The notes under the pieces are model-generated. The model saw only the letters and a program-made list of their open reading frames with translations, did not search any database and had not been told where the DNA came from. Below are positions 1 to 10,331 of a DNA stretch of 64,000 bases, piece by piece; within the stretch, counting starts at the first letter, position 1; each line of letters opens with the position of its first letter. A program made the position numbers and the translations under genes. This DNA comes from a virus, in IMG/VR virus record IMGVR_UViG_3300021440_000014, positions 62,001-126,000 of that record; one strand, given 5' to 3'.

Positions 1-595
1 TGGCTAATTCAGCAGTTTTCTTTCCTAAGCCAAAAACTCCTCCAGATATTACTTTAGATCCTACGGAAACGACTGCTCCCGCTGCTGGATTTAAAACGCT
101 TAATACTTTTAAAGCTATCCAAACAAATGCTAGTATAATAGCTATTACAATAAATTGAGTAAAATACCCTATTTGAATGGCCCCCGTTCCTTCTATTTTT
201 TTGCCTGCATTTTTATCGTTATCCTCCCTAAAATCTTCAAGCTTAGAATCTAATTTCGCATCTAGTCTATCTAGTTTAGCTTTAAGTAATTCAGCCTCTT
301 GTCTCCAAGGATCTACGGGTTTACCTAAACTTCCGGCTAGAGAATTAGCCACAGATTCGGCCTCTATTGCCGGTTTTAAAACATTAGTTGGAGAATCTGA
401 TCTAACAGCCTCTATAACTGTCTCTTTAGTTTTTCTGGCAACGTAATCGGCGGCTTCTTTTTGAATTTCTTTATGTTGAATAGTAGCTTCTGGAACTTTC
501 TCAACTTTATCCTGCATAAATTCTACTTTTTTGGGGAATAATGAGCACCCATTCAAAACCATAAACAGGGGTAATACTAATAATATTTTTTTCAT
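1..595 (-). CDS. Lipoprotein-like membrane protein, C-terminus beyond window
   Basis: The reading frame starts at ATG 595 and stays open to the window edge (198 codons). It begins MKKILLVLPLFMVLNGC, a short signal peptide with a lipobox ending at Cys17, so lipid attachment is likely. A charged, Lys/Asp/Leu-rich stretch around residues 95-135 looks helical or coiled-coil, and a hydrophobic segment near residues 142-165 (FIVIAIILAFVWIALKVL) looks membrane-spanning. It follows the tail fibre gene in the late direction. A role in lysis (spanin-like) or the virion is possible, but no family is recognised. Confidence 0.7.
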   Translation of the reverse strand, partial: MKKILLVLPLFMVLNGCSLFPKKVEFMQDKVEKVPEATIQHKEIQKEAADYVARKTKETVIEAVRSDSPTNVLKPAIEAESVANSLAGSLGKPVDPWRQEAELLKAKLDRLDAKLDSKLEDFREDNDKNAGKKIEGTGAIQIGYFTQFIVIAIILAFVWIALKVLSVLNPAAGAVVSVGSKVISGGVFGLGKKTAELA

Positions 596-598
596 AAA

Positions 599-2542
599 TT
601 AAATAGGTTCAAATTTAGCGTAAACTCTTGTAGGCATAGTTGGGAAATAATTACCTTCAAACATATTATCTGCGTCAAATAGATTCCATATTCCATACGT
701 AGAACCATCCGATATAATGGTATCATTTGTATCATAATGATCTGTATTAGCGAAAACAGTTTTAGAACTAATAGATCCAGTGTCCATATAAGAAACTGAA
801 CATGTTTTAATAGACGATACTGGAAGTCTACCGGCTATATTACCTTTATCCCCCTGAACACTTGGATCGTATCCTGTGCCCTGATTACAAGAAAGAATAC
901 TTATGTAATTAGAGCTAGAAAACGGTCTATTAAAAATGATTTGATGATGGAAACTATTTATTTCTAATTCATTTAATGAAGCGGTATTACTATGTTTCTT
1001 GCCCCTAACTGGAACAATTCCGCTAATATTATTTAACCATCCAGATTTATAATGCACTAAAATGTAAGGAACCCAACCACTTGAAGTTCCCGCTACACTA
1101 GGTCTTGGCATTGGAAGTCCAGTTGGGTTTAAATAAAGTAATTTACGATTACTAAGGTTATCGTTTATAGAATTAACAGTAAAAAATCCATTGTAAGATT
1201 TATCCAAACGATTTTGTTGAGTATTTGTTGCTGCGGCCGAATCTAAAATACCAGACACGTAAACAATGTCTCCAGCCTCAAAAACAGAAGTATCCCATTT
1301 CACAGACCTACTATCAATAGGATCTTTGAGGATAAAAACAATTTTATTTACTCCCACACCTGAATCCATGTATATTCCATCTGTAACCCCTACTTTAACC
1401 TGCGGATCAAACATGCATTTTTTCTGCGTATCGTCCTGAATGCCATTCGGGAACAAAGCAGTTCCGCTAACATTTAAATTTCCATGAACAACCAAGTGCC
1501 CACTTACAAATCCACTACCCTGAATGTGAGTGGCATTATTTATTCCATAGCCCAAAAATGTTTTGCCACTTACAAATAGTTGATCTCCAACATTAAGCCC
1601 AGATCTTATAAATCCACTTTGATTAGCGAGCAAATGACCGCTAATTACAACATTTCCAGTTACGTCTATACCTCCAGAAACTTCAATTTTTCTGTTAAAA
1701 ACTGTTTTACCAACTAAAGTAATATTATCGTTTTGGCTGTTGCCTAAATATGTATCGCCGCTGACTCTTAAGTCGCCAACAACTCCCAAGTTAGAACCGA
1801 CGTTTACGGTACTTTGAAATAAAGCAGGGGCACTAAATGTTGAAGCGGCGTTTACCGTAAGAGTATTCGTTGAGGATTGCCCTAAAACAGTATCTCCGCT
1901 TGCCCCAAGTATTTTTTGGGAAGCTATGTTACCAGCAATATATAAATTGTCATTTCCGGTTATTAATCCTAAAGATTTAATCCCACTATTAAAAATACCA
2001 GTATGATCAACAGTAGTAAGTCCATTAAAGTAAAATGTATTTGGTCTACCTGCTGTTCCAAATTTTCCAGAACCAGTTATATCTATATTTCCGGTTACTT
2101 TAACGTTACCTACATTACCTAAATCCCCATAATTATAAGTATTACCAACAATTTTTAAATTACCTGAAACTTGGGTAATAGAATTAATATCTTTACCTAA
2201 ATTAACATTGCCGCTTACTCCCAACCCTCCAGTTACTTGTATATTTCCAGAAATATTTAAATTTCCGCTTTGATTAAGGTTTCCAATTATAGTAACAGAA
2301 TTACTAGAAGATTTACCAAATTTCGCATTTCCAGAACCTAAAATATCTCCAGTAACAAGTACTCTTCCAGATATTAATACGTCTCCACTATAATTAAATG
2401 TTCTATTTAGGCCGGGATCATTAGAAAAAAGCTCTTTAACTTGTCTTAAGGTAGCTTTATAAGTATTAGAGCCTTGAACTAGAGCTATTGAGTCTCCAGA
2501 TTGCAAAGCCGCTAACGATGGTAAATTTGAAATTGTCTTCAT
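599..2542 (-). CDS. Tail fibre / appendage protein with Gly-rich beta repeats
   Basis: This 647-residue protein has a central region (about residues 45-370) built of many short repeats of the type VSGNV, ITGSG and LNISGN. That periodicity is typical of beta-helical or triple-stranded fibre shafts. The N-terminus (MKTISNLPSLAALQSGDS) is probably the virion attachment part. The C-terminal 260 residues lack the repeat and probably form the receptor-binding or chaperone tip. It lies in the structural module directly downstream of a tail protein gene. GTGTAAAATATATAGG sits about 30 bases before the ATG and resembles the motif before other late genes. The exact receptor is unknown. Confidence 0.8.
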   Translation of the reverse strand: MKTISNLPSLAALQSGDSIALVQGSNTYKATLRQVKELFSNDPGLNRTFNYSGDVLISGRVLVTGDILGSGNAKFGKSSSNSVTIIGNLNQSGNLNISGNIQVTGGLGVSGNVNLGKDINSITQVSGNLKIVGNTYNYGDLGNVGNVKVTGNIDITGSGKFGTAGRPNTFYFNGLTTVDHTGIFNSGIKSLGLITGNDNLYIAGNIASQKILGASGDTVLGQSSTNTLTVNAASTFSAPALFQSTVNVGSNLGVVGDLRVSGDTYLGNSQNDNITLVGKTVFNRKIEVSGGIDVTGNVVISGHLLANQSGFIRSGLNVGDQLFVSGKTFLGYGINNATHIQGSGFVSGHLVVHGNLNVSGTALFPNGIQDDTQKKCMFDPQVKVGVTDGIYMDSGVGVNKIVFILKDPIDSRSVKWDTSVFEAGDIVYVSGILDSAAATNTQQNRLDKSYNGFFTVNSINDNLSNRKLLYLNPTGLPMPRPSVAGTSSGWVPYILVHYKSGWLNNISGIVPVRGKKHSNTASLNELEINSFHHQIIFNRPFSSSNYISILSCNQGTGYDPSVQGDKGNIAGRLPVSSIKTCSVSYMDTGSISSKTVFANTDHYDTNDTIISDGSTYGIWNLFDADNMFEGNYFPTMPTRVYAKFEPI

Positions 2543-2567
2543 ACCTTATGCCTATATATTTTACACG

Positions 2568-4364
2568 TTAAAATACTTGTGGGCCATAAAGAATAGGTTC
2601 GGTAAGTAAAATATGTCCGTCTTCTGTAGTTAATTGCTCGGAATTGTCTCCACTTACTATCTCAGATTGGACGTATATTGTATCAACAACACTACCTCCA
2701 ATTTGGCTCATTCCTTCTCCGTATACGGAAGCATTATTAGCTACAGCTTGTCCGCTGACTATATAATTATTTAAAATTCCACTAAGAAATAGTCCTTTTC
2801 CAAAATTGTCTGGGTCTATTTCAGTATAGAAATTTAATTTTACAGTTTTCTTACTTCTTATATCTGATGAGAAATCTACAGAATTTAATTTAAGGTTCTT
2901 AATATCAAAAGCTAACGCTGTTTCCTGTCCAGCATAGATTTCTGATAATGAATTTTTTATTTTAATATTCGCATCATAAGAATAGTCTAAGTATCTAAGT
3001 CTATTTAAAGAACCGTGTGCCCCAAAACCAGATACTTCTGCTTCTGGTGCGCCCGTATAGGTTTGATCTATTTGAATAATTATATATCCAAACTCTACGA
3101 CTAATCTTATATTATGGAATGTCCCGTCTGTAGCTTGAACGACTTTATAATCAGATCCGGTTTCTCCACTCGGGGTTTGTTCTACTTCAAAAAATATTCC
3201 ATCAGGCTGAGTAGTTAAATAAACCTTATATTTTTGCCCATCATCAGGACAGTTTATTATCCAATAATCTTCTGTGCCGTAAGCTGGCTCAGAACTCGTT
3301 TGATCTATGTCAAAAATATATTCCGCGCCATTAAAATAAAGTCTAAAAGCATAATATAGCCCATCTGTAGATTTAAGCCAACTGTTCGCGTAAGATATGG
3401 AAGTGAATTGATAGCTGCCAACAAGCAAGTCTCCAACTATAGCTTCTAGAGAAAGATTTACTGGTATTGGATAATTAGGTGGCCTGTCAACAGGATGTTT
3501 TTTGCCCAAGAATTGAAGCTTTTCTCTTGGAATACTTATATCTATTGAGTAATTTTGCAGCTTACAGTCTTTAAAATTAAAACCCATGTCAGGAAGAGTG
3601 GGATCATAGCCTATTCCAGTTAGAGAGAATGTTATGTCTCCGGGTTTCAGAGCCGAAGGTATTTTATCCTGATAATGTCTAGGTATTGAAACTCTGTAGT
3701 TAGAGTATTGACCTGATTTTAAATTTTGACTAAGAATTGGAACATGTAATCCACTTCCACTTATGAAATAAACTAAATCATCTGCAACAAATTTAGTTCT
3801 TACCATTGGGAAGTCACCTACCGTAGCATTATAAGATATATTTGTCAGGTAAGAATTGACGAAAGCAACTATTTCGTAGTTAAAAGAATAAGGATCTACA
3901 AAATCTTTAAGCCCATAGCCGCTAACCCCAGAAGCAAAAGTAGGAAGATAATAAGAATGGCCATCTTGCCCAGATTTATTTATGGCTATATAAAAATTCC
4001 TTCTATCCTTGTCCCTGTTTAAATCTAAATAACCAGAAAAGATACATTCTCCCGTAGGGTAAATAGCCTCACTTCCGCTTAGATTATAATTTGGGTTCAT
4101 CCCCATTTTAGCTTCATTCGAAACGCTAAACTGATAATAATCGAATTCGAAAGAGACATCTGGATGCCTATTTAAATTGCTATTTATAGATGATTTTGTT
4201 CCTAATTCGTAAATATTGCTTCTATTTAAGTCATAGCCGTAATTAAATGACTGTATTCTATATAATCGTTGCAGTAGGTGCGCTTCAGGAAGTAGAACTG
4301 CCTGAGAGTCGCTATGCGGTCCAACATAAACGTTTTGGACATTGTATAGAATTTGATTAGACAT
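2568..4364 (-). CDS. Putative virion (tail) structural protein
   Basis: This 598-residue protein has no signal peptide or membrane segment and is rich in Tyr, Ser, Gly and Asn with alternating beta-type sequence, as in phage tail proteins. It lies between the portal and the fibre gene, and its start overlaps the end of the portal gene by 8 bases, which suggests translational coupling. Residues around 350-450 contain repeated blocks ending in a VQ or IDQT motif, possibly a lectin-like or carbohydrate-binding jelly-roll insert. A tail tube, baseplate or neck role fits the context, but no specific family is identified. Confidence 0.55.
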   Translation of the reverse strand: MSNQILYNVQNVYVGPHSDSQAVLLPEAHLLQRLYRIQSFNYGYDLNRSNIYELGTKSSINSNLNRHPDVSFEFDYYQFSVSNEAKMGMNPNYNLSGSEAIYPTGECIFSGYLDLNRDKDRRNFYIAINKSGQDGHSYYLPTFASGVSGYGLKDFVDPYSFNYEIVAFVNSYLTNISYNATVGDFPMVRTKFVADDLVYFISGSGLHVPILSQNLKSGQYSNYRVSIPRHYQDKIPSALKPGDITFSLTGIGYDPTLPDMGFNFKDCKLQNYSIDISIPREKLQFLGKKHPVDRPPNYPIPVNLSLEAIVGDLLVGSYQFTSISYANSWLKSTDGLYYAFRLYFNGAEYIFDIDQTSSEPAYGTEDYWIINCPDDGQKYKVYLTTQPDGIFFEVEQTPSGETGSDYKVVQATDGTFHNIRLVVEFGYIIIQIDQTYTGAPEAEVSGFGAHGSLNRLRYLDYSYDANIKIKNSLSEIYAGQETALAFDIKNLKLNSVDFSSDIRSKKTVKLNFYTEIDPDNFGKGLFLSGILNNYIVSGQAVANNASVYGEGMSQIGGSVVDTIYVQSEIVSGDNSEQLTTEDGHILLTEPILYGPQVF

Positions 4365-6390
4365 TTTTACTATGATATAATAATGTAGCTAAAAATTCAT
4401 CTATATCATGCTCGCATCTTATGTCATCGATTTGCTTGCATGTCTCTTCGTTTTTATCAGGCAAATTTTTAATATAACTAGCTATAACTTTTTCATCATT
4501 CCATTTTTCAGGAGATTCATTAATCCTGACAATAGAGCATAACTCGTCAACTAATAACCTTTGATTTTCATTTATGTCTTTCACTCCATAAATGCTTTTG
4601 ACTTTTTCCTCCGTTAACTGCTCTAACTTAGAAGATACGGCCATTATATCTTTAATTTTACTTAAACTATAAGATGTAAACGCCGATTCGGATGCGCCAA
4701 CTTTACCCGGTTTCTTAGGGGAAGATGTTCCAGAAGGTCTTCCTTTTGGGGCGGCTGGATTGGCGGGTTGCTTATAAATATTTGGATTTTCAGCAATATG
4801 TTTAAGCTCCCTAGAGTGCTTCTTATCATCCAAAGCCATCTTATCTTTTTCAAGAGACTGCTGGCTTTTAAGAGAATCCTCCTGCATTTTCTTTTGAGAA
4901 AACGGACCACCAACAATAGGTTCATAGAACCCTTTATCTTTATGGGATCTAAATTCTTTCTGGTTTTCTAACGACTCTTCTTTTGAGGGTAATCTTCCTT
5001 CCTCAATACAATCCAGTGTCTCTGAGGGTGTTAGGATTCCTAATTCTGCAAGTCTTGTATAAATTTTCGCATACTCAAGGCTATCTTTAAGTTCGATATC
5101 TTCAAAATATGGAGTAGGATAATTCTTAAGCCCTAATTCTTTAGATATTCTGATAATTTCAGGCAATAAGAATTCCTCAATAAAGGATTGTCTCGCCTGT
5201 CTAAGCCTTTCCACGAAAACATCTATTTTAACACTTGCATTTGCAAATTTATCTTCTGAATTTATAAGTAGATTGTTTAGACCTTCTCTAATATCTCTAT
5301 CTACAACAGCATATTTTTTAGGATCTAGAAGACTAGCCACATCTGGAATTACCCATTCTGCTTTAGTAGTATAGTCTGCGACTAATACTCTTGCAACGGA
5401 TTCGTTCTGGAAAAATCTTTGGATGGCTTCGATATGTTTCTGGTTAACTCCTCCTTTTTCTGGTTCTGCGCCCATTGTTACAAGTAATATTACTTGATTC
5501 AATGTTCTCATTACTGCCATGTCCATTTTCTTCATTTCAGTTTTCCAGTTTATGTCCGAAAGGACTGGATATCCCATTGGAACCGAAAAAGGCTCATAGT
5601 CTTGCTTCTTATAAAAGATGGCGGAAATTTCATCCTTATCTAAAGGAAGTAATACTTCTAAAGTTGAAGAGTTTTTAATTTTACTTACAATTTCTTTTGG
5701 AAGCCTATTTAAAACAGCCTTATCTTCTTCAGTTTTTGGCTTTTTAAGTCTTTCAAGCTCATAGTCAGAAATTCTTTTGTAGTAAATCGCGCTAGCAAAA
5801 GATATATTTCCGCCTACTTTAATGTCAGCGGGATTAAGTATTATATATTTAACTGGAATAGTTACTGTTTCAGCTTTAGAAACGGAAAGTCCATAGACTT
5901 GATTCATTTTTTTAAGAGCTTCAATCTCTATCTCTCCTATCATCCTGTAAATGAATACGTTTCCAGATCTGTAATACTCCCTAAAGAACTTATCTTGCAA
6001 AGAATTTATATTTATCTTAGAAAACAAAGCTTCAAAGAAGTCTCTAGATTTTTTGCTACCATTTTTGAAGAATATTTTACTGGTAGAAAATTCTGTCATT
6101 AAATCTATGGTATTTCTAAAGATTGAAAAGTTATAATATGCTTTTTGACATAAAATAACTGCATCCCTAATATCCATATTTGAAGATCCATAGTCAGAAG
6201 AGCTATGAGACTTAAATGGAATGATGCCGTTTTCTATATTAGCAAATTCATTACTTCTAGGGAGGATGCCTGCCAAATTCTTTCTTTTTGGCGAATCAGT
6301 ATTAGCGATAATAACCTCCAGAGGTCCGCCAACCGCTTCCTCTGCATCAGTCAACAACGAAGATATATTACCTTTTGCCTTTCTTTTCAT
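4357..6390 (-). CDS. Portal protein
   Basis: This 677-residue protein immediately follows the large terminase, the usual place for a portal. The N-terminal half has portal-like sequence: an alpha/beta wing with AYYNFSIFRNTIDLMTEF, SLQDKFFREYYRSGNVFIY and YIILNPADIKVGG. A long helical region follows at about residues 400-560. The C-terminal 150 residues are lysine-rich and low in complexity, then helical. Portals form the dodecameric channel at the capsid vertex through which TerL pumps DNA. The motif AAAAGTGTAAATTAAATAG before the ATG resembles other late starts here. Confidence 0.85.
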   Translation of the reverse strand: MKRKAKGNISSLLTDAEEAVGGPLEVIIANTDSPKRKNLAGILPRSNEFANIENGIIPFKSHSSSDYGSSNMDIRDAVILCQKAYYNFSIFRNTIDLMTEFSTSKIFFKNGSKKSRDFFEALFSKININSLQDKFFREYYRSGNVFIYRMIGEIEIEALKKMNQVYGLSVSKAETVTIPVKYIILNPADIKVGGNISFASAIYYKRISDYELERLKKPKTEEDKAVLNRLPKEIVSKIKNSSTLEVLLPLDKDEISAIFYKKQDYEPFSVPMGYPVLSDINWKTEMKKMDMAVMRTLNQVILLVTMGAEPEKGGVNQKHIEAIQRFFQNESVARVLVADYTTKAEWVIPDVASLLDPKKYAVVDRDIREGLNNLLINSEDKFANASVKIDVFVERLRQARQSFIEEFLLPEIIRISKELGLKNYPTPYFEDIELKDSLEYAKIYTRLAELGILTPSETLDCIEEGRLPSKEESLENQKEFRSHKDKGFYEPIVGGPFSQKKMQEDSLKSQQSLEKDKMALDDKKHSRELKHIAENPNIYKQPANPAAPKGRPSGTSSPKKPGKVGASESAFTSYSLSKIKDIMAVSSKLEQLTEEKVKSIYGVKDINENQRLLVDELCSIVRINESPEKWNDEKVIASYIKNLPDKNEETCKQIDDIRCEHDIDEFLATLLYHSKNV

Positions 6391-6419
6391 AAAATCTATT
6401 TAATTTACACTTTTTATGG

Positions 6420-8255
6420 TTACTTTATAAAAATTGGAGCAAAACTATAATTAATATCTTCCTGCACCACATTATTCATATTATTATATATCTTCATGCC
6501 CCAAACTCCCAACATTAATGTTGTATAGTTATCTTTTCTTGCCCTATTAGGATCTTTACTCTTTTTAAGATGGGATGGAAGCTCAAAAGTAAGGTGGCCT
6601 CTAGCTGAGGTTTTAACTTCTATAAGAGCGCACTGCTTTTTTACTGAATGTATTAGCTCATCTTGGTAGTCTATTAATTCCCCAACATCTTTAAAGTCCG
6701 TTAACTCCAAAGGAACTCTAGAACTGCTAACTTTTTCGAAAATAGAGCCGTCAGGATTTATTTTTGAGCCAAACCATATCTTTTTATAATCTATAGCTGC
6801 CTGTAGGTTCTCATTACCTCTTCTTACAAACTCTACAGAGAAATGCTGTTTAATACAAATTCTTCTAGCTTCCCTGTTATAAGATCTTTTTACCTTTTTC
6901 ACCATTTCCTCATACTCAACACCTTCCAAGTCAGAGTCCCATTCTTCTATAAATTTTAATTCTATTTTATTCTTAATGGCAACATCGCTATTATTAAAAC
7001 TTGGAATAAAATTTCCATCTGCTGAGTCTGTAACAATTAAAATAGGATCGAATGCCTCAAGTAAATAATAGAAATAGTCCAAATGGTCCTTTAAGTCGCC
7101 ACCGGCATTTGCATAGTTGTGAACAACTGTTCCTATTTCTGGATTTTCGTCTATTTCTATGACTGCCATAGCAAAATAATCAGCCGCTTGGCTGTTGCTC
7201 AAGTTAGGATCAATTGATAAAATATATTTTTTGTTCTTTTCTCCTATTAGCTTAAGGTGAGGATATTCGCCATCTGGAATCGTGCATTCTTGCATCTTTT
7301 TCGCACTGAAATAACCATCACTTCCGTCTGTAAATTGAGCGCAATACTCTCTAAGGAAAGAAGGGTTTTCTAAGCCACCAGACATAGCCTCTTCAATGAC
7401 TGATTTTTCCACCATGTATGAAGGAATAGCATTAAAAGCAATTTGAGAAACAAAATAGGTAGACTCTCTTTTTTGATCGTCATATATATTTGCCATCCAC
7501 TCCTTATAAGTTTTATAAAGGTTCTCAAAAGTAAAACTCGCAGAAGAAAGGGCTATCATTTGTGCCGTATTACCAAATACAGTCCTATCTGACTCCTTCA
7601 TTTCTCCTGACGCTATTAATTCACTTTCTATTTCTATTATCTCCTGTCTTTCTCCGATGTTCTGAGGAGCCACTAAGAAGGGAAGTAAAACGTTTTTAAT
7701 CATTTCTTCACTTAGTAGCAAAAATTCGTCAAGGATTAGAACATTACATCTAAAACCACGAATCTTTTCTCCGTTTAATGGAATGGCTACAATAGATCCA
7801 CCATTGACACTCCAAGAAAGCAAGTCATTTCTATGGGCGGGTTCATTACAGAAAGCCTGCGCGAGCAATTTAGCGTTTGGGCTATTAACTATCTTTTCTA
7901 GTTCTGTAAAAATATTTCTAGCCGTTCTAAAAGTAGGACCAGCTATGAGTATTTTAGTTCTTGGCTCAAATATACATTTTAAAAAGCAGTATATAGCCGC
8001 CATTGTGCTTTTACCGGCACCACGTCCCCATACATTTAAACAGTAGTTCCTATTAAACCAAGCTTTAAGAATTATCTCTTGATATTCTGCCGGTCTAAAT
8101 CCACTTAGTATTTCAGTGGCAAGTCCCAGATTGTTTCTTAGAAAATTAGCAAGAAAAATTTTAGCATCCTTATCAGAAAGCTCTCCTTTTATCTTCAGAA
8201 ACTCTTCGTTTTTATCAGGAAGGTTTCTTTTATATTTTTCTGGTTCATACCACAT
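6420..8255 (-). CDS. terL: Terminase large subunit
   Basis: This 611-residue protein packages DNA: an N-terminal ATPase motor plus a C-terminal RNase H-like nuclease. The Walker A motif GRGAGKST lies near residue 80 and the Walker B motif VLILDE near residue 170. The acidic nuclease residues are probably in SIDPNLS near residue 350 and VTDSADGNF near residue 410. Length and domain order match the family. The gene sits directly upstream of the portal and 2 bases downstream of the ERCC4-type nuclease gene, so the packaging genes form one transcription unit. Confidence 0.95.
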   Translation of the reverse strand: MWYEPEKYKRNLPDKNEEFLKIKGELSDKDAKIFLANFLRNNLGLATEILSGFRPAEYQEIILKAWFNRNYCLNVWGRGAGKSTMAAIYCFLKCIFEPRTKILIAGPTFRTARNIFTELEKIVNSPNAKLLAQAFCNEPAHRNDLLSWSVNGGSIVAIPLNGEKIRGFRCNVLILDEFLLLSEEMIKNVLLPFLVAPQNIGERQEIIEIESELIASGEMKESDRTVFGNTAQMIALSSASFTFENLYKTYKEWMANIYDDQKRESTYFVSQIAFNAIPSYMVEKSVIEEAMSGGLENPSFLREYCAQFTDGSDGYFSAKKMQECTIPDGEYPHLKLIGEKNKKYILSIDPNLSNSQAADYFAMAVIEIDENPEIGTVVHNYANAGGDLKDHLDYFYYLLEAFDPILIVTDSADGNFIPSFNNSDVAIKNKIELKFIEEWDSDLEGVEYEEMVKKVKRSYNREARRICIKQHFSVEFVRRGNENLQAAIDYKKIWFGSKINPDGSIFEKVSSSRVPLELTDFKDVGELIDYQDELIHSVKKQCALIEVKTSARGHLTFELPSHLKKSKDPNRARKDNYTTLMLGVWGMKIYNNMNNVVQEDINYSFAPIFIK

Positions 8256-8257
8256 AA

Positions 8258-9193
8258 TTATAACTCTTTCAAATCATATTCTAGTTGTAAATCATATTTT
8301 AAATGAAGATTTCCAAAGTATAGAATCTTTTCTACAAGCCTAGACGCCTCGCTTCTACTATCTACAAATAGAAATTGAATATTTTTATTTGACTGCATTA
8401 AGGATCTTACGTTATGAAAAACATATTCTTCAGTAACTAAAAGTCTTGGCGAAATTAAATTCCTTTTCTTAAAATTCAAGGCATCGTTAGAAGACTGCTC
8501 AACCAAAACGACTAAATAGCAGTTGGCATTTGTCGCTCTATCTAGTTCTCTTTTAAATCTATCAAATCCAGTTGAGAAAGTTGAAACAAAATCAGATAAG
8601 CTTTTTCTCTCAATTGCGAGTTTTTGAGGCAATGGATCTTTTTCTAATTTATAATCCCCATAAGGAAGGCTAGATATTTTTTTCTTTATCTCGTATCTGA
8701 AAAACAAAGGAGACTGCTCTCTAGTATCTATAAGTATTGGGTTTGAATCTTTATTAGTTTCTATCACTTCTGTTTTTAATGATAGTCTATTAATAAGTCC
8801 AAGATTTTCGAAAAATTGAATGTAATTAGGGATTATCTTTTTTATAGTGATTAACGAAGGACACATTAAACTCTTAAGTTCTACTTGTGAAGGAATAAAA
8901 ACTAAACCTTTCCTCTCTATTCTTTCGCGAACGAAAGATTCTATGAACTTAATCTGGTTTTCTAAGTCTGAAGAATTAAACCAGATTTTTAGATTGTCTT
9001 TACAAAGGAAATCCGTAGTTAAATACTGCTCTCTATTTTTAAATGGTATTGGTTCTCCGGTAAGTAGGTCTTTTTTAGAATAGTATTTTAAATAATATTC
9101 CTCTATTTTAATCTTATGGGATTTAAGATGCCCATGTAATTCTCTTTCCTTACTAAAAATAGACTGACACACTAAACATTTTATATCATCCAT
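8258..9193 (-). CDS. ERCC4/XPF-type nuclease with N-terminal zinc finger
   Basis: This 311-residue protein begins with a C2H2-like finger (CLVCQSIF, then HGHLKSHK, residues 6-27). The C-terminal half carries the ERCC4 nuclease signature: IDTREQSPL near residue 155, then GDYKLE, then the catalytic ERKSLSDF, matching the family motif ERK-x3-D. ERCC4 nucleases cut branched or flap DNA. Its position between the terminase and a putative small terminase suggests a role in resolving replicated DNA before or during packaging. The start overlaps the previous gene by 8 bases. Confidence 0.8.
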   Translation of the reverse strand: MDDIKCLVCQSIFSKERELHGHLKSHKIKIEEYYLKYYSKKDLLTGEPIPFKNREQYLTTDFLCKDNLKIWFNSSDLENQIKFIESFVRERIERKGLVFIPSQVELKSLMCPSLITIKKIIPNYIQFFENLGLINRLSLKTEVIETNKDSNPILIDTREQSPLFFRYEIKKKISSLPYGDYKLEKDPLPQKLAIERKSLSDFVSTFSTGFDRFKRELDRATNANCYLVVLVEQSSNDALNFKKRNLISPRLLVTEEYVFHNVRSLMQSNKNIQFLFVDSRSEASRLVEKILYFGNLHLKYDLQLEYDLKEL

Positions 9194-10331
9194 TTAAAAT
9201 CTCGTTTTCAGTTATTCCTACTATTCTTGATTTTAGCTCATCCATCGTCATGAACTCACTAATAGTTTTTTTAACTCCTTCTTGTCTTTTCTGTGCAAGC
9301 TTAATTAATTTTACCCTACTCTCTTCCTGTTTTGCTAATTCTACCAAGTTTAATATGCTTGCTTGACCCTCTTTGCCTTTTCCTTCTTTTTCGCTTCTTT
9401 TCATTTTGAGCGAATCAAGAAGTTTCTGTTGCCTAGAAATACATGCGTTATATTCAGACTGAGTTTTGCCAATAGCCTCAACCCAACTCATAGATATAGA
9501 CTTATCTTCGTTATTAGTTGCGTCATCCAGTTTATTATTCAGTAACTCAAGTCTTCTCTGAATACTCGCCGCTATAACTACTTCAGTTGCAAGAACGGTA
9601 TATTGATCTACCTCTTCCTGAGCTAAATCGAATTTATCATAAGTGTATCTTAAAAAAGTGCTCTCAAATAAATCTCTATCTTTCTGGCTCGAATAACTAT
9701 TTATCTGTTGCAGGAACCTAAAGTTATTCATGTAGCCCAAAAGAGAATTTATATCTTTCTTCTGTTTTCCCGTTAGCGAGCTTTTATCTATTCCATGAAA
9801 AATGTATTTATTTATTCTAGTCAGCACCCCTTCTGGAGTTCTCGGGGCACTGTAATCCCCTTCTGGGGTATTTTCGTCTATGTTAAGGAAGGACTCTGGA
9901 AATGTTTGTCTAGCATAGCTGGCAACAGTCCTAGTCTCTGTATCTAAATTCGTTAGTGCTCTTTTATTGAAAAGAATCTTCGCAATCTCTAATGAGTTAA
10001 GTGCTTTTTCGTCTAACGGGTGAGCGGCTTTATGATTATTATCAATAAAGTCTTTTTGTTCCTGAGTTAACTCTATTAAACCTTTTGGTTTATATTTACT
10101 TTTAGGTAAATCTACTCCAGAGCTAGATAATTTCTTTTTTATTGCCCTGCCTTCTTTGCTTCTTCCATCCAAATCTTTTCTTCCAAAAGCTATCTCTATT
10201 AGCTCAGGTATGGATGGAGGATTTTCTTTTCTAGAATTCCATTCTCTAGCTACGGCTTGCCATTGCAAATCAGTAAGAACTATTTCCTCTTCTAAGGCAT
10301 TATTAAAACCTTGTTCATTTGGCTCAATCAT
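9186..10331 (-). CDS. Unknown protein, possible terminase small subunit
   Basis: This 381-residue, mostly helical and highly charged protein is not recognised with certainty. Its N-terminal part contains a helix-turn-helix-like stretch (SIPELIEIAFGRKDLDGRS), and the C-terminal third looks coiled-coil. It lies two genes upstream of TerL in the same operon, where a DNA-recognition small terminase is often found, so that role is plausible but inferred only from position and the DNA-binding look. Its start codon lies inside the end of the sigma-like gene (4-base overlap), indicating coupled translation. Confidence 0.4.
   Translation of the reverse strand: MIEPNEQGFNNALEEEIVLTDLQWQAVAREWNSRKENPPSIPELIEIAFGRKDLDGRSKEGRAIKKKLSSSGVDLPKSKYKPKGLIELTQEQKDFIDNNHKAAHPLDEKALNSLEIAKILFNKRALTNLDTETRTVASYARQTFPESFLNIDENTPEGDYSAPRTPEGVLTRINKYIFHGIDKSSLTGKQKKDINSLLGYMNNFRFLQQINSYSSQKDRDLFESTFLRYTYDKFDLAQEEVDQYTVLATEVVIAASIQRRLELLNNKLDDATNNEDKSISMSWVEAIGKTQSEYNACISRQQKLLDSLKMKRSEKEGKGKEGQASILNLVELAKQEESRVKLIKLAQKRQEGVKKTISEFMTMDELKSRIVGITENEILNG

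Noticed and set aside
177-446. Plus-strand Ser/Leu-rich ORF
   Set aside because: Shadow of the minus-strand lipoprotein-like gene; Ser/Leu richness is typical of antisense frames of AT-rich genes.
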